A stretch of 64,000 nucleotides of DNA from Pseudomonadota bacterium (GCA_029563075.1 JAKQTN010000050.1:62001-126000), one strand, 5' to 3'; positions 10,579-19,272 are shown, counted from the stretch's first letter. Notes: generated by a model from the letters alone, not told the origin. Numbers and translations: made by a program.

Positions 10579-11040
10579 ATGAAACCCATATTACAACAGC
10601 CTATCCATATCAAGCTTAAACCTTCCAGGATGATGTTGGGGCTGCTGGTTTTCATTTCAATGGTTTGCTGCCTCATTTTAATTGTACTGCCGATCCCTGC
10701 GCCTCTGCAGTTTGGCACAATTTTGCTGATTATGTTATCGAGTGGATATTATATTTTACGTGATGCCTTATTGCTGCTGCCGGCATCCTGGCAGGCACTG
10801 GAAGTAAATGCCAAAGGCCAGCTCAGGCTTATCAATAAGCGGGGACAGCAATTTGAGCCCGCGCTTGCAAACAATACCTTTATTCACGCCAGAGTCACTG
10901 TTTTGAATTTTAAGCGGAATGGCTTCTGGCTCGCATTGCCGCCCGTTATTCTATTCACCAGTACAGAAAACGAAAATGAATTAAGGCGGCTACGAGTCTG
11001 GTTGCGCTGGGGCAAGCCAAATGCATTGTTAACGGTTTAG
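10579..11040 (+). CDS. YgfX-like membrane protein (CptA family)
   Basis: A 153-residue protein with two closely spaced membrane segments (about residues 19-40 and 43-65) and a C-terminal soluble part with several basic and aromatic residues. Topology, size and position beside ygfZ fit the YgfX/CptA family, proposed in E. coli to be the toxin partner of SdhE (YgfY/CptB) and to affect FtsZ and MreB. The sequence lacks a motif strong enough for certainty. No sdhE-like gene is adjacent, so the toxin-antitoxin interpretation has no local support. It converges with mxaL (39 bases between stops). Confidence 0.6.
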   Translation: MKPILQQPIHIKLKPSRMMLGLLVFISMVCCLILIVLPIPAPLQFGTILLIMLSSGYYILRDALLLLPASWQALEVNAKGQLRLINKRGQQFEPALANNTFIHARVTVLNFKRNGFWLALPPVILFTSTENENELRRLRVWLRWGKPNALLTV

Positions 11041-11079
11041 ATTGGCAGCCAAGCTTCTCAATATCACCAACTGGGCGTG

Positions 11080-12111
11080 CTAATTCAAATGGTTGTCATG
11101 CGCGATGACAGTTTCGTTCTTGGTATAACGCCGCTTCAGCGTGTTTTTGTATAAATTCAGTGATTCACGGATGTCGCGGATTGGATGTCTGCTGATATAG
11201 GCAGAAAGCAATAACAGGCCTGCTAAAGAAGCGAGTATCCAGTGCAGGTCGAATGGGGCGACATCGCGGCGCGCCGGTTTCTGGTTTTTCATCGCATCCA
11301 GTATCGTATGAACGCTCTCACCGTTAACATAATTGCCGCCAATTTCTTTGGCGACAGATTTTAAATATTCTTCGTTAAGTTTGGAGATATAGCGGTCACT
11401 TTCGCCTCCTGCAACGTTGTCATCTCTTATCCCGATATTCGATTCCGAGATTTGTGCGACCCCCGGCTGTAAAGCAAAGCTCTCATTCGACCAATAGCCG
11501 ATGAGCTGGTTTTTATCACTTAATTTTGGAATAGCCGCGCCCTTTTCGGAACCTATGCCGACAAAAATCCAGCCATCTCCGCCTTGAAAATCTTTGAGAT
11601 CTCTGGTGTTAAAGACATGCAATTTTGGCGCTTCCTCGCCGTCGGTAAAAAACACCACCTGTGCAGGCTCTGGGAAGCTGCGGATTGTTCTGGCGGTGTT
11701 ATACAGGCTCTCGCGGATGCGGCTGTTGCCAGACCACGCCGTTCGCCAGTCCAGGTGGTCAATGGTGCCTTGCAAGGCCGCAAAGTTGGCACAGACCTCG
11801 ATGGGGTGATACAGCGCTGCGACACTGACACCAGCGAATAAGCCGATGCTGATCTTGGTGCCGCACGGCAACGAGGAAAGCGTTTCGTGCATGATTTTTT
11901 GAGTATGCGCGATGCGGCTGGCCGACTTGCCATCTATTTTCATATCGACCACATTCATGCTTTGCGAAATATCCGCGACCAGCAGGTAGGTATAAATATT
12001 ATGCTTAATCGGCACCGTCGGATGAAAAAGCGCAATCATCAGCAAAAGCAAGGCACTTGCTAAAAGCGCCGTGTCGCGCTGGCTTTTCAGGTAGCTTAAA
12101 AACTTTCTCAT
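11080..12111 (-). CDS. mxaL: MxaL-like von Willebrand factor A domain membrane protein
   Basis: A 343-residue protein with an N-terminal membrane segment (about 16-32), a VWA domain with a MIDAS-like site DISQSMNVVD near residue 47 and FFTDGEEAP near residue 150, and a second membrane segment near residue 295-312 followed by a basic tail. In Methylobacterium extorquens, MxaL with MxaA and MxaK is needed for insertion of calcium into methanol dehydrogenase in the periplasm. It is the last gene of the R-S-A-C-K-L order; its ATG directly follows the mxaK stop. The assignment rests on order and domain type. Confidence 0.78.
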   Translation of the reverse strand: MRKFLSYLKSQRDTALLASALLLLMIALFHPTVPIKHNIYTYLLVADISQSMNVVDMKIDGKSASRIAHTQKIMHETLSSLPCGTKISIGLFAGVSVAALYHPIEVCANFAALQGTIDHLDWRTAWSGNSRIRESLYNTARTIRSFPEPAQVVFFTDGEEAPKLHVFNTRDLKDFQGGDGWIFVGIGSEKGAAIPKLSDKNQLIGYWSNESFALQPGVAQISESNIGIRDDNVAGGESDRYISKLNEEYLKSVAKEIGGNYVNGESVHTILDAMKNQKPARRDVAPFDLHWILASLAGLLLLSAYISRHPIRDIRESLNLYKNTLKRRYTKNETVIAHDNHLN

Positions 12112-12666
12112 TTATGGCAGTCCAACCGGGATATTGCCCATAATCAGTCCTGGCGAATCTGATTCGCCGACGCCTGGCGTGGGCGTTTCAGGCAGCAATG
12201 AAATCACCCGGTCCAGGTTTCTGCGTGTTCCCCAGTTGCTATTATCAAGCTTCAGCGATTGCTTGTAAGATCCATGTGCCTGAGTGAGCAGATATTCAAC
12301 TTCATCGCGTATTTTTGAGTCGTTACCGCCGCTGACTTGCAGGCTTTTTAGAAAGAACATGTTGCCGATATTGTGGTGAACGGCCGCGCGCTGGCTATTC
12401 GTGCCTTTTTGTCCTAATTGCGAAAATAGCAGTGTGGCTTCTTTAAAGCGCTCATTTTTAGCAAGCCAATATGCGGTTGAGTATCTTGCCTCAAAGCTTT
12501 GTTTATCGGTTTGCGGATTCTTGCCCGTACTTACAGCAGTGTTAAAGGCGTTTATCTGGCGAATGCGATTGAGCTCGTAGGCAATGCCAGAGGCCGCAGC
12601 CATGGCAAGCACAATCAATACGATAGTGAGTTTTTTTACGCTGATAAACCTCAAGCCGAACGCCAT
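12112..12666 (-). CDS. mxaK: MxaK-like tetratricopeptide-type membrane-anchored protein
   Basis: A 184-residue protein with one N-terminal membrane anchor (about residues 12-30) and a helical domain with TPR-like pairs (FEARYSTAYWLAKNERFKEATLLF, then AAVHHNIGNMFF and YLLTQAHGSYKQSLKLD). The C-terminus is Pro/Gly-rich. MxaK is a methanol dehydrogenase maturation factor found between MxaC and MxaL, which is its place here. It overlaps mxaC by 16 bases and abuts mxaL, so the genes are translationally coupled. Sequence similarity alone would be weak; order gives the name. Confidence 0.72.
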   Translation of the reverse strand: MAFGLRFISVKKLTIVLIVLAMAAASGIAYELNRIRQINAFNTAVSTGKNPQTDKQSFEARYSTAYWLAKNERFKEATLLFSQLGQKGTNSQRAAVHHNIGNMFFLKSLQVSGGNDSKIRDEVEYLLTQAHGSYKQSLKLDNSNWGTRRNLDRVISLLPETPTPGVGESDSPGLIMGNIPVGLP

Positions 12667-13640
12667 GTTCTAACCTCCAGATATTTTACGCCCAGCAGCA
12701 GTGCAATCATCAAGGCGGCGATGAAATAGCACAGTTGCGTGAAGTCTTTGCCGGGTATTCTTTCCATGTATTTAATAGGTTTTTTTTCTTTTTGGTTGAT
12801 GTCCGCAATGGCAGTCGCCAATGAGGTCGGGTCTTCCGCTTCATACGCATTAAAAGGCGTGCGCAAGGTTTTAAAATATTCGTACAGTTCGATTTCTACC
12901 GGGAGCGGTCCGTCATCCTGCTGCACGTATTTTTCACCAAAAATACTGATTCCGCCTGGCTGCCTTAATACGATCCAGTAAAGGCTAATGTTGTATCGTT
13001 GCAGCCAATCGCGCAGCTTTTGCTGGGCCTCCGCACCCATGCGCCCGGCACCGTCAGAAAGCAGGATAATGGCGCGCGAGCCGGAATCCGGTACGTTTTC
13101 AAACAGGCTCACCGCGCTGGTCAAGCCGCCGCCGATATTGGTTTGAAAAAGCGAATTGCCGGCGGTGGCGCGGATAGCCGCTAAAACGGCCTCTCTGCTT
13201 TCCGTCAGCGGCAGTACGTACATGGCCGAATTGCTGAAGGTAATGACGCCAATCATATCGTTCTGGCGCGCATTGACAAATTCGGTCATCAGGCGGCTGG
13301 CCGCGACTGATTTGGTTTCGCCGACTTGCCCATTAACGCCGCCTCCCGAGAACGCATCGTCCATACTGGCGCTTCGGTCCAGCACAATCGCAATTTGCGC
13401 ACCTACACCAATACGTTCGACTTGCTGTTCCAGGCTGTGCGGCCCTGATAAGCCCATAATAATGCAGAAGAGGCTGATAGTGGCCAGTACCTTAAGCAGA
13501 AAACCGACCAGATTGGATAAGGGATCTTTAGGCAGCATGCTTAGCCATGAATAGCTGCGGCTATGCGAGCGCTCCAGCAGAATAGGCAACAGGGCAAGCG
13601 GCAGCAACCATAGCACATAAGGGTGGTTAAATCCCATCAT
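12651..13640 (-). CDS. mxaC: MxaC-like von Willebrand factor A domain membrane protein
   Basis: A 329-residue VWA protein. Two membrane segments lie near the N-terminus (about 7-22 and 48-66), then the VWA domain with a complete MIDAS motif (VLDRSASMDD near residue 89, ILLSDGAG near residue 195), and a final membrane segment near the C-terminus (about 302-320). This is the layout of BatA/MxaC-type proteins. It overlaps mxaA by 4 bases and mxaK by 16. The same domain type occurs in the unrelated-function Bat operons, but here a separate MxaK and MxaL follow. Confidence 0.78.
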   Translation of the reverse strand: MMGFNHPYVLWLLPLALLPILLERSHSRSYSWLSMLPKDPLSNLVGFLLKVLATISLFCIIMGLSGPHSLEQQVERIGVGAQIAIVLDRSASMDDAFSGGGVNGQVGETKSVAASRLMTEFVNARQNDMIGVITFSNSAMYVLPLTESREAVLAAIRATAGNSLFQTNIGGGLTSAVSLFENVPDSGSRAIILLSDGAGRMGAEAQQKLRDWLQRYNISLYWIVLRQPGGISIFGEKYVQQDDGPLPVEIELYEYFKTLRTPFNAYEAEDPTSLATAIADINQKEKKPIKYMERIPGKDFTQLCYFIAALMIALLLGVKYLEVRTWRSA

Positions 13641-14626
13641 GCACCTGCATACGGATTTAGCCCGCGTTCACAATCACGCAGGTGGCGGCAAAATGTTAAT
13701 AACCAGGCTTTAGGTTTCTCGTTAGTATCGATCGAAATTTGTGGTTCAAAAAACACTCTGCGGGACAAGTCAAAGAACTGTTTCAGGTCGTCTTTCATGG
13801 GAATAAAAGCCGGTTTTGTTTGCAGAAAATGCTCGATATTGTTGCTGAATACGCTGCTTCCAGCCGTTTTGTTGAGCGATTGATGTACACGCGCGACAGC
13901 TTGTTGTATCCCTGCTGTGTCATCAGGCATTTTGCGGATGTCGCGGTAGGCTTTGGCAAAGGGCGCACCCATTCTGGGCAGCCACGCATGCATTCCCAGA
14001 ATGTAAAGCAGTCCGAGCAGCGATAAGCCAAGCAGGCCGGCTAGAATCTGGACATAACGTTTTTCTTTACTCGAATCCAGCAGCAAGGGAGGATGGAATG
14101 GGCTCAGTTCATCTTTGAGTACCACTTGGCCATATACAGAAAGTGGCGAGACACGGAAATTGAAGGAAGGGATGCGGTACTGCACTACTTCCCGATTGCC
14201 GGTATCGCGAAGCTTGATGATTTCGCCACGCAGTGCCGCAGGCTTTGCAGTACGGCTGGTGGTAAAAACCTGATAGCTTAAATGTAACACATGGGTGACG
14301 CTATCGCTGTGCTTGTGTTCCTCGGTCGTTATGTTTACCAGTTCGATGCCGGAAATCTGCCCTTTCCAGCGATGTTCATAGCCTACAATCGGCAAGGACT
14401 CTTTCACCAGCTCATAAGGTTTTTTGATGTTAAGGGTAATGGTTCTGTCCAGCACGTCGCCTACGACGTAGCCGGCATCACGGGTTGGGTTAATTTCTTG
14501 AACAGAAACATATTTTTCATCGACAGAGGGCAACGCGACATCCGCAAAGGCAGCTGGCATGCCAAGCAGGGCGGTCATAAAAATGAACAACAGTTTAATC
14601 AAGCTTGGGTGCATATCGGTACTCAT
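13637..14626 (-). CDS. mxaA: MxaA-like methanol dehydrogenase maturation protein
   Basis: A 329-residue protein with an N-terminal signal peptide (cleavage probably after AFA near residue 28), a periplasmic beta-rich domain of about 160 residues, a membrane segment near 198-215 (LAGLLGLSLLGLLYILGM) and a cytoplasmic helical tail. The layout and the place between a DUF58 protein and a VWA protein match MxaA, one of the proteins needed for calcium insertion into MxaF. It lies 3 bases after mxaS and overlaps mxaC by 4 bases. A BatD-like role is the alternative, but length and order favour MxaA. Confidence 0.75.
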   Translation of the reverse strand: MSTDMHPSLIKLLFIFMTALLGMPAAFADVALPSVDEKYVSVQEINPTRDAGYVVGDVLDRTITLNIKKPYELVKESLPIVGYEHRWKGQISGIELVNITTEEHKHSDSVTHVLHLSYQVFTTSRTAKPAALRGEIIKLRDTGNREVVQYRIPSFNFRVSPLSVYGQVVLKDELSPFHPPLLLDSSKEKRYVQILAGLLGLSLLGLLYILGMHAWLPRMGAPFAKAYRDIRKMPDDTAGIQQAVARVHQSLNKTAGSSVFSNNIEHFLQTKPAFIPMKDDLKQFFDLSRRVFFEPQISIDTNEKPKAWLLTFCRHLRDCERGLNPYAGA

Positions 14627-14629
14627 TCG

Positions 14630-15490
14630 CTAGGCGGCCACATACTGGTGAAAATAGTCGGTTAAATCGTCAGCATCGAAGCTGTTTTCTACAAAGAACG
14701 GTTGCATGTCGAATTGCAGAAACAGATCCTCGATTTTCTTGCGTCTGTCAGCAAAGCTTTGCAGAATGCGTTCACGGTATTCCTTGCGCAGCAGCAAGGT
14801 GCGCTTGGCGCCGGTTTCCGGGTCCGTCAAGCTGGCAATGCCAAACTCAGGCAAATCAGAATATTCAGCGCTATCCCACAGCACGACAGGAATAATGTGG
14901 TGGCGCAGCATCAGGATCAGCGCTTCCTCCAGGTCGTGCATCGGCATATGGAAGTCAGATACCAGAAATATCAGCGAACGTTCACGCGGTAACAGGCGTA
15001 CGGTTTCCATAAGAGCGGCGCTACCCACAGCAGGCGGCTCATAATTTCTAAGGTTTTCTGCCATTTCAATTGCGGCGTGCGGTCTGGCGGATAGCGTGCA
15101 TATCCAGTCTTCGCGAATTTCATCGTCAAAGCCGATAAACCCGACCGGATCACTATGGTGAACGGCTGATTGCGCGACAGATTGGGTAATGTCTGCCGCT
15201 ACCGAGAGTTTTCGCTGTTGGCTGCCATACTGCATCGAGCCTGACAGATCGCACAACACGAACACTGGCACGACGCTTTTTTGGTTAAAAATACGCACAT
15301 AGATTTGTTCCAGCGGATCGCGTATGGTCTGGCGTATGTCGATGCGGCGCGGATCCGGGTAAGCAAGCAGCGTGGTGTGGCCGCGAAACTCCATACCCAT
15401 GCCGCGCTGGTTGCTTTTATGGCTGCCGGGGCGCCGCGCGCGCGAACGCCATGCGATGTGGTAGCTGAATTCTTTAATGTAATCTTGCAT
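14630..15490 (-). CDS. mxaS: MxaS-like DUF58 protein
   Basis: A 286-residue soluble DUF58 protein with a VWA-like fold: RRPGSHKSNQRGMGMEF at the N-terminus (as in the RxxGxHxSxxxGxGxEF pattern), then VFVLCDLSGSMQYG with a MIDAS-like DLSGS and LIFLVSDFHMP. DUF58 proteins are the usual partners of MoxR ATPases. It sits 14 bases after mxaR and 3 before mxaA on the same strand. The molecular role of MxaS is not settled; involvement in methanol dehydrogenase maturation follows from its cluster in methylotrophs. Confidence 0.8.
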   Translation of the reverse strand: MQDYIKEFSYHIAWRSRARRPGSHKSNQRGMGMEFRGHTTLLAYPDPRRIDIRQTIRDPLEQIYVRIFNQKSVVPVFVLCDLSGSMQYGSQQRKLSVAADITQSVAQSAVHHSDPVGFIGFDDEIREDWICTLSARPHAAIEMAENLRNYEPPAVGSAALMETVRLLPRERSLIFLVSDFHMPMHDLEEALILMLRHHIIPVVLWDSAEYSDLPEFGIASLTDPETGAKRTLLLRKEYRERILQSFADRRKKIEDLFLQFDMQPFFVENSFDADDLTDYFHQYVAA

Positions 15491-15504
15491 GAGCCGGTAA
15501 TGAC

Positions 15505-16521
15505 TTAAGGTGCGGCAATCGCATTCACAATGCCACTTAACATTTCCCGCGCGATTTCAGTACGGCGCATTTCATAGACCGGGCTAAACACGACCCGGTG
15601 CGCAATGGTTTCATGAAATACCGCGTGGATGTCGTCGGGCAGTACCGCATCGCGGTCATTCAGCCACGCGTTGACACGCGCAGCCCGCAACAACATCGCC
15701 ATGCCGCGCGGGCTGGCACCGGAAAGCACCAAACGCTTCATATCCACACCAGAAACCTTGATGCCGTAATCCGTGGGCGATCTGGTCGCGCGCCACAAGT
15801 CGAGCGTGTATTTGCGTAATGTTGGGCTGGCGGAAATGCTGTCCTGCAGTTTGGCGGCAAAAGTATTTAACTGATCAAACTGCAGCACGTCTTTTGCAAT
15901 GGTTTCGACCAAAGCATCGACATCATGGAAACGAGTATTAAATACTAAAGACTCCATAATATCCGGGTCTGTCGGCACAACGATGGGGATTTCCATCATA
16001 AAACGGTCACGCGCGGCAGATGGAATATCAAAGGTTTCTTCCTTTTCCACCTGATTGCGGTCTGCAAACACCAGCATGTGCGGAAAGTAGTGCTCCTTGT
16101 TAAACGCAGTCAGCGTGCGCTCCGCCATTACACGCAACATCAGCGAGTGTACCTGCGGGCGGGCTCGGTTGATTTCGTTAAAGAAAAATACCGAGAGATT
16201 TTCGCCAGACATCAGCAATGGACCGGGGCTGACATGCGGTTTTCCATCCTCGCCCAAGTAGGTGTGATACACCAGGTCGTTCGGCATGAGGTCAATCGTG
16301 CCCTCGATACGCTGATAACCGCCGCCAATGGCGCGCGTAAAGGCGCGTAACAACGTGGTCTTGCCCACGCCCACATCACCTTCCAGCAAAACATGGCCGC
16401 GTGCAAAAATGGCCGTTGTGATTAAGCGTACGGGGTTAGCCTGACCAACCACGACTTTGTTGACTTCGGTTTCCAGCGTTAACGCATGTTGACGCCAGTC
16501 GGCCAGCTGATGGTCGCTCAT
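15505..16521 (-). CDS. mxaR: MxaR/MoxR-type AAA+ ATPase
   Basis: A 338-residue MoxR-family AAA+ ATPase. Walker A is GDVGVGKTT near residue 55, Walker B is VFFFNEINRARP near residue 115, and sensor 1 FADRNQVEKEE follows with PSAARDRFMM as the arginine-finger region. MoxR ATPases act as chaperone-like motors that work with VWA-domain partners, four of which follow here. An AGGAA ribosome-binding site precedes the ATG. This is the first gene of the minus-strand cluster. The next gene upstream is divergent fabA, so mxaFJGI, which normally precede mxaR, are not present here. Confidence 0.88.
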   Translation of the reverse strand: MSDHQLADWRQHALTLETEVNKVVVGQANPVRLITTAIFARGHVLLEGDVGVGKTTLLRAFTRAIGGGYQRIEGTIDLMPNDLVYHTYLGEDGKPHVSPGPLLMSGENLSVFFFNEINRARPQVHSLMLRVMAERTLTAFNKEHYFPHMLVFADRNQVEKEETFDIPSAARDRFMMEIPIVVPTDPDIMESLVFNTRFHDVDALVETIAKDVLQFDQLNTFAAKLQDSISASPTLRKYTLDLWRATRSPTDYGIKVSGVDMKRLVLSGASPRGMAMLLRAARVNAWLNDRDAVLPDDIHAVFHETIAHRVVFSPVYEMRRTEIAREMLSGIVNAIAAP

Positions 16522-16779
16522 TGAATTGTTCCTGTGAATATATTGTTAAAATTTGCAGCAGAATGAAAGAGAAAAATTAGTGTAAATGTTTTTTTATTGT
16601 GTATGGGGCTATTTTTATTTATTTTTGCAACTCTGTAGACATTAATATAAACCAAAATATTGATGCTGTATACAGCCCTGTATACTTTTAATGTTTTAGT
16701 TTTTATAAGATAGTACTTTCGCTAAATTCAATTTCCAGCGAAAATAGCATAAATCCCAAACTAGAAAAGTATAAATCTA
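16522..16779. other. AT-rich divergent regulatory region between mxaR and fabA
   Basis: A 258-base spacer that must hold the promoters for the minus-strand mxa cluster and for fabA-fabB. It is very AT-rich. It contains a perfect 18-bp palindrome (listed separately), a TATACT hexamer at 16681-16686 overlapping it, and a hairpin with 7-bp arms TTTCGCT (16717-16723) and AGCGAAA (16737-16743) that would lie in the fabA leader. No open reading frame is visible. Confidence 0.6.
16668..16685. promoter_or_regulatory. Perfect 18-bp palindrome GTATACAGCCCTGTATAC upstream of fabA
   Basis: Arms GTATACAG and CTGTATAC are separated by CC. TTGATG (16660-16665) and TATACT (16681-16686) flank or overlap it with a 15-base spacer, so a bound dimer would sit on a likely fabA promoter. 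This is the geometry of a repressor operator. It is not the classical FabR, FadR or LexA site as I know them, so the regulator is unknown. It could instead act on the divergent mxa promoter. Confidence 0.55.
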
Positions 16780-17295
16780 ATGAAAAAACAAAATAGTTAC
16801 ACAAGAGAAGAGTTGCTGGCGTGCGGTAGGGGGGAGATGTTCGGTGAAGGTAATGCACAACTGCCATTGCCGCCGATGCTGATGTTTGACCGCATCGTGA
16901 AAATTACTGAAGACGGCGGCAAATATGGACAAGGCCAGATTGTTGCTGAGCTGGATATCAAGCCGGACTTATGGTTTTTTGAGTGCCACTTTACTGGTGA
17001 CCCGGTGATGCCAGGCTGTTTGGGCTTGGATGCCATGTGGCAATTGGTGGGGTTTTATCTGGGCTGGATGGGTGGTCCGGGGCGTGGGCGCGCGCTGGGC
17101 GCGGGCGAGGTTAAGTTTAGTGGCCAAGTGTTGCCAACAGCAAAAATGGCCACTTACACGATTGATTTAAAACGCGTTATTATGCGCAAACTGGTGATGG
17201 GGATTGCCGATGCCACGATGACGCTGGATGGTCGCGAGATCTATGTCGCCAATGATTTGCGGGTAGGCTTGTTTACCAGGACAGACAATTTTTAA
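16780..17295 (+). CDS. fabA: 3-hydroxydecanoyl-ACP dehydratase/isomerase FabA
   Basis: A 171-residue hot-dog-fold enzyme that dehydrates 3-hydroxydecanoyl-ACP and isomerises trans-2 to cis-3-decenoyl-ACP, the entry to unsaturated fatty acids. Conserved features are [12 protein letters not shown], the catalytic histidine in [22 protein letters not shown] and the glycine-rich [15 protein letters not shown]. Length equals E. coli FabA (172). It is followed after 57 bases by fabB on the same strand, the standard anaerobic unsaturated fatty acid pair. A palindrome at 16668-16685 may control it. The ribosome-binding site is weak. Confidence 0.96.
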   Translation: MKKQNSYTREELLACGRGEMFGEGNAQLPLPPMLMFDRIVKITEDGGKYGQGQIVAELDIKPDLWFFECHFTGDPVMPGCLGLDAMWQLVGFYLGWMGGPGRGRALGAGEVKFSGQVLPTAKMATYTIDLKRVIMRKLVMGIADATMTLDGREIYVANDLRVGLFTRTDNF

Positions 17296-17352
17296 TACAA
17301 AATTCTTAATAATTGTTGAATAGAATAAAGCGTTAATTTTAGGGAGCACGAA

Positions 17353-18579
17353 ATGCGTCGTGTCGTAGTCACTGGCCTGGGCATTGTATCCAGCCTAGGC
17401 AATAACAAGGCAGAGGTGAAGGATAGCCTCTATGAAGGCCGCTCTGGCATTACCTTTCAGCAGGAATATGCCGATCGCGGATTTCGCTCACATGTGGCAG
17501 GTAACATCAAGTTGGATTTAGAAGGACTGATTGATCGCAAGCTGATGCGCTTTATGGCAAAAGGTCACGCCTATAGCTGGATTGCGCTGCAAGAGGCGAT
17601 AGCTGATGCGAATCTGCCAAAAGAACTGGTTTCTAATATTCGTACCGGCATGATTGTTGGCGCGGGTGGCACCTCGACGGAGAGCATGCTGGAAGCGACT
17701 GATACGTTCCGTGAAAAGGGCGCTAAACGCGTGGGGCCATATATGGTTACCAAAACCATGTCTAACGGCATTGTGGCTTGTTTAGCGACTGGAGCGGAGA
17801 TTAAAGGCGTTAATTATTCCATCAGTTCTGCCTGCTCTACCAGCGCACACTGCATTGGCAATGGCGTTGAGCAAATCCAGATGGGAAAACAGGACATTAT
17901 TTTTGCGGGTGGGGGTGAGGAAGAGCACTGGACCATGTCTCTATTGTTTGATGCTATGGGTGCATTAAGCAGCAAGTATAACGATACACCGGAAAGAGCC
18001 AGTCGCACTTACGATGCAGACCGCGACGGGTTTGTGATTTCCGGCGGCGGCGGCATTGTTGTGCTGGAAGAATACGAACACGCAAAAAAACGCGGCGCGA
18101 AAATCTATGCCGAAGTGGTGGGTTACGGCGCAACCTCTGATGGCTACGATATGGTCGCGCCAAGCGGTGAGGGCGCAGAGCGCTGCATGAAGTTGGCGCT
18201 GGAAGGCGTTGACCATGTGGATTACATCAACACGCACGGGACGTCGACGCCGGTGGGTGACACCAAAGAGCTTGAAGCGATTCGCAACGTGTTTGCGGGG
18301 GACGCCTACGGCAAATTACCTGCAATCGCCTCTACCAAATCCCTTTCCGGTCATGCGCTAGGTGCAGCAGGGGTGAATGAGGCGATTTATACCCTGATTA
18401 TGATGGAAAATAATTTCATCGCGGCTTCTGCCAATATTGAGAATCTTGACCCGGCTGCAGAGGGCCTGCCGATTGCCACCAAGCGTATTGATAACGTGAA
18501 GATTCAAACTGCATTATCTAACAGTTTTGGCTTTGGCGGCACCAATGCCACGCTGACGCTATCAACCAAAAACCTGTAA
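17353..18579 (+). CDS. fabB: 3-oxoacyl-ACP synthase I (FabB)
   Basis: A 408-residue beta-ketoacyl-ACP synthase I. It elongates the cis-3-decenoyl-ACP made by FabA. The Cys-His-His active site is visible: [13 protein letters not shown] with the nucleophilic cysteine near residue 163, [13 protein letters not shown] near residue 297 and [14 protein letters not shown] near residue 331, with C-terminal [12 protein letters not shown]. FabB rather than FabF is supported by length and by the neighbouring fabA. The ribosome-binding site TAGGGAG is well spaced. A repeat element follows the stop. Confidence 0.96.
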   Translation: MRRVVVTGLGIVSSLGNNKAEVKDSLYEGRSGITFQQEYADRGFRSHVAGNIKLDLEGLIDRKLMRFMAKGHAYSWIALQEAIADANLPKELVSNIRTGMIVGAGGTSTESMLEATDTFREKGAKRVGPYMVTKTMSNGIVACLATGAEIKGVNYSISSACSTSAHCIGNGVEQIQMGKQDIIFAGGGEEEHWTMSLLFDAMGALSSKYNDTPERASRTYDADRDGFVISGGGGIVVLEEYEHAKKRGAKIYAEVVGYGATSDGYDMVAPSGEGAERCMKLALEGVDHVDYINTHGTSTPVGDTKELEAIRNVFAGDAYGKLPAIASTKSLSGHALGAAGVNEAIYTLIMMENNFIAASANIENLDPAAEGLPIATKRIDNVKIQTALSNSFGFGGTNATLTLSTKNL

Positions 18580-18601
18580 GGCGCGTTAAGCTTTCAAGGT
18601 T

Positions 18602-18686
18602 GCCATTCTGAGCGTAGCGAAGAATCCAGTTTTAACATCCAAAGCATGGATTCTTCGCCTAAATAAATCTTAGGCTCAGAATGACG
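18602..18686. repeat. REP/MITE-like inverted repeat after fabB
   Basis: Paired segments are CATTCTGAGC (18604-18613) with GCTCAGAATG (18674-18683), and CGAAGAATCCA (18618-18628) with TGGATTCTTCG (18647-18657). The element folds into a hairpin with one asymmetric internal loop. The sequence type (CATTCTGAGCG...CGAAGAATC) is the same as small dispersed repeats known to me from intergenic regions of many bacteria. No transposase is present. It fills most of the spacer between fabB and the lipoprotein gene. Confidence 0.75.
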
Positions 18687-18729
18687 GTGTGTGAAGGTTT
18701 AAGTGTTCGTTAGGGAAGGGTTTGTAAAA

Positions 18730-19272
18730 ATGAAACTCAAACTATTTATCCTGTTGATTCTATTAACACTTTCTGGCTGTGCCACGATGATGGGCGATCG
18801 CACGGTCAATGTCACCGGTGACCAGATTGCCCAAAAACTCAATGAGAAATTAGCGCTACCCGTTTCCCTGCTTAAAGTGTTTGATGTGAACTTGTCTAAT
18901 TCGGTAGTCACATTTGACAAAGCCACTGGCCGCATGATTACCACCATGGACACCAAGCTTTCCAGCGAATTGTCTGATAAATATTTGACTGGGAAGCTGG
19001 GTATTTCCGGCAAACTGCGCTTTGATCCCGCTACCAGTGCCGTGGTGCTGGATGAACCCAAAATTGAAAATATTAACTTTGATGGCGCAAATGGCAAATT
19101 TAACGATCTGTTTAACGCGCTGGCTAAAACCGTGGGCGGCGAAATGTTGAATGGCCTCACGCTTTACACCGTGAAACCGGAAGATTTGAAATTTGGCGGC
19201 ACTACCTATAGCCCAAAAGATATGGTGGTGACGGATAATGGCTTACAACTGACGCTTAGCCCTGCAAGATAA
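18730..19272 (+). CDS. YceB-like DUF1439 lipoprotein
   Basis: A 180-residue lipoprotein. The signal peptide ends in the lipobox LSGC, so the mature N-terminal cysteine is near residue 17. The mature part resembles the DUF1439 (YceB) family: a beta-rich lipid-binding-like fold with NVTGDQIAQKLNEKLALPVSLLKVFDV. ATG at 18730 is preferred to the upstream GTG because it gives a clean signal peptide. The 3' end overlaps the convergent Mth938-like gene by 17 bases. Function is unknown; an outer- or inner-membrane periplasmic location is expected. Confidence 0.75.
   Translation: MKLKLFILLILLTLSGCATMMGDRTVNVTGDQIAQKLNEKLALPVSLLKVFDVNLSNSVVTFDKATGRMITTMDTKLSSELSDKYLTGKLGISGKLRFDPATSAVVLDEPKIENINFDGANGKFNDLFNALAKTVGGEMLNGLTLYTVKPEDLKFGGTTYSPKDMVVTDNGLQLTLSPAR

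Noticed and set aside
11080-16521. Bat (aerotolerance-type) operon instead of mxa genes
   Set aside because: Bat clusters also have MoxR, DUF58 and VWA genes, but typically a fused VWA-TPR protein and a large BatD. Here the separate MxaA-, MxaK- and MxaL-size proteins in exact mxa order fit better. The alternative stays possible.
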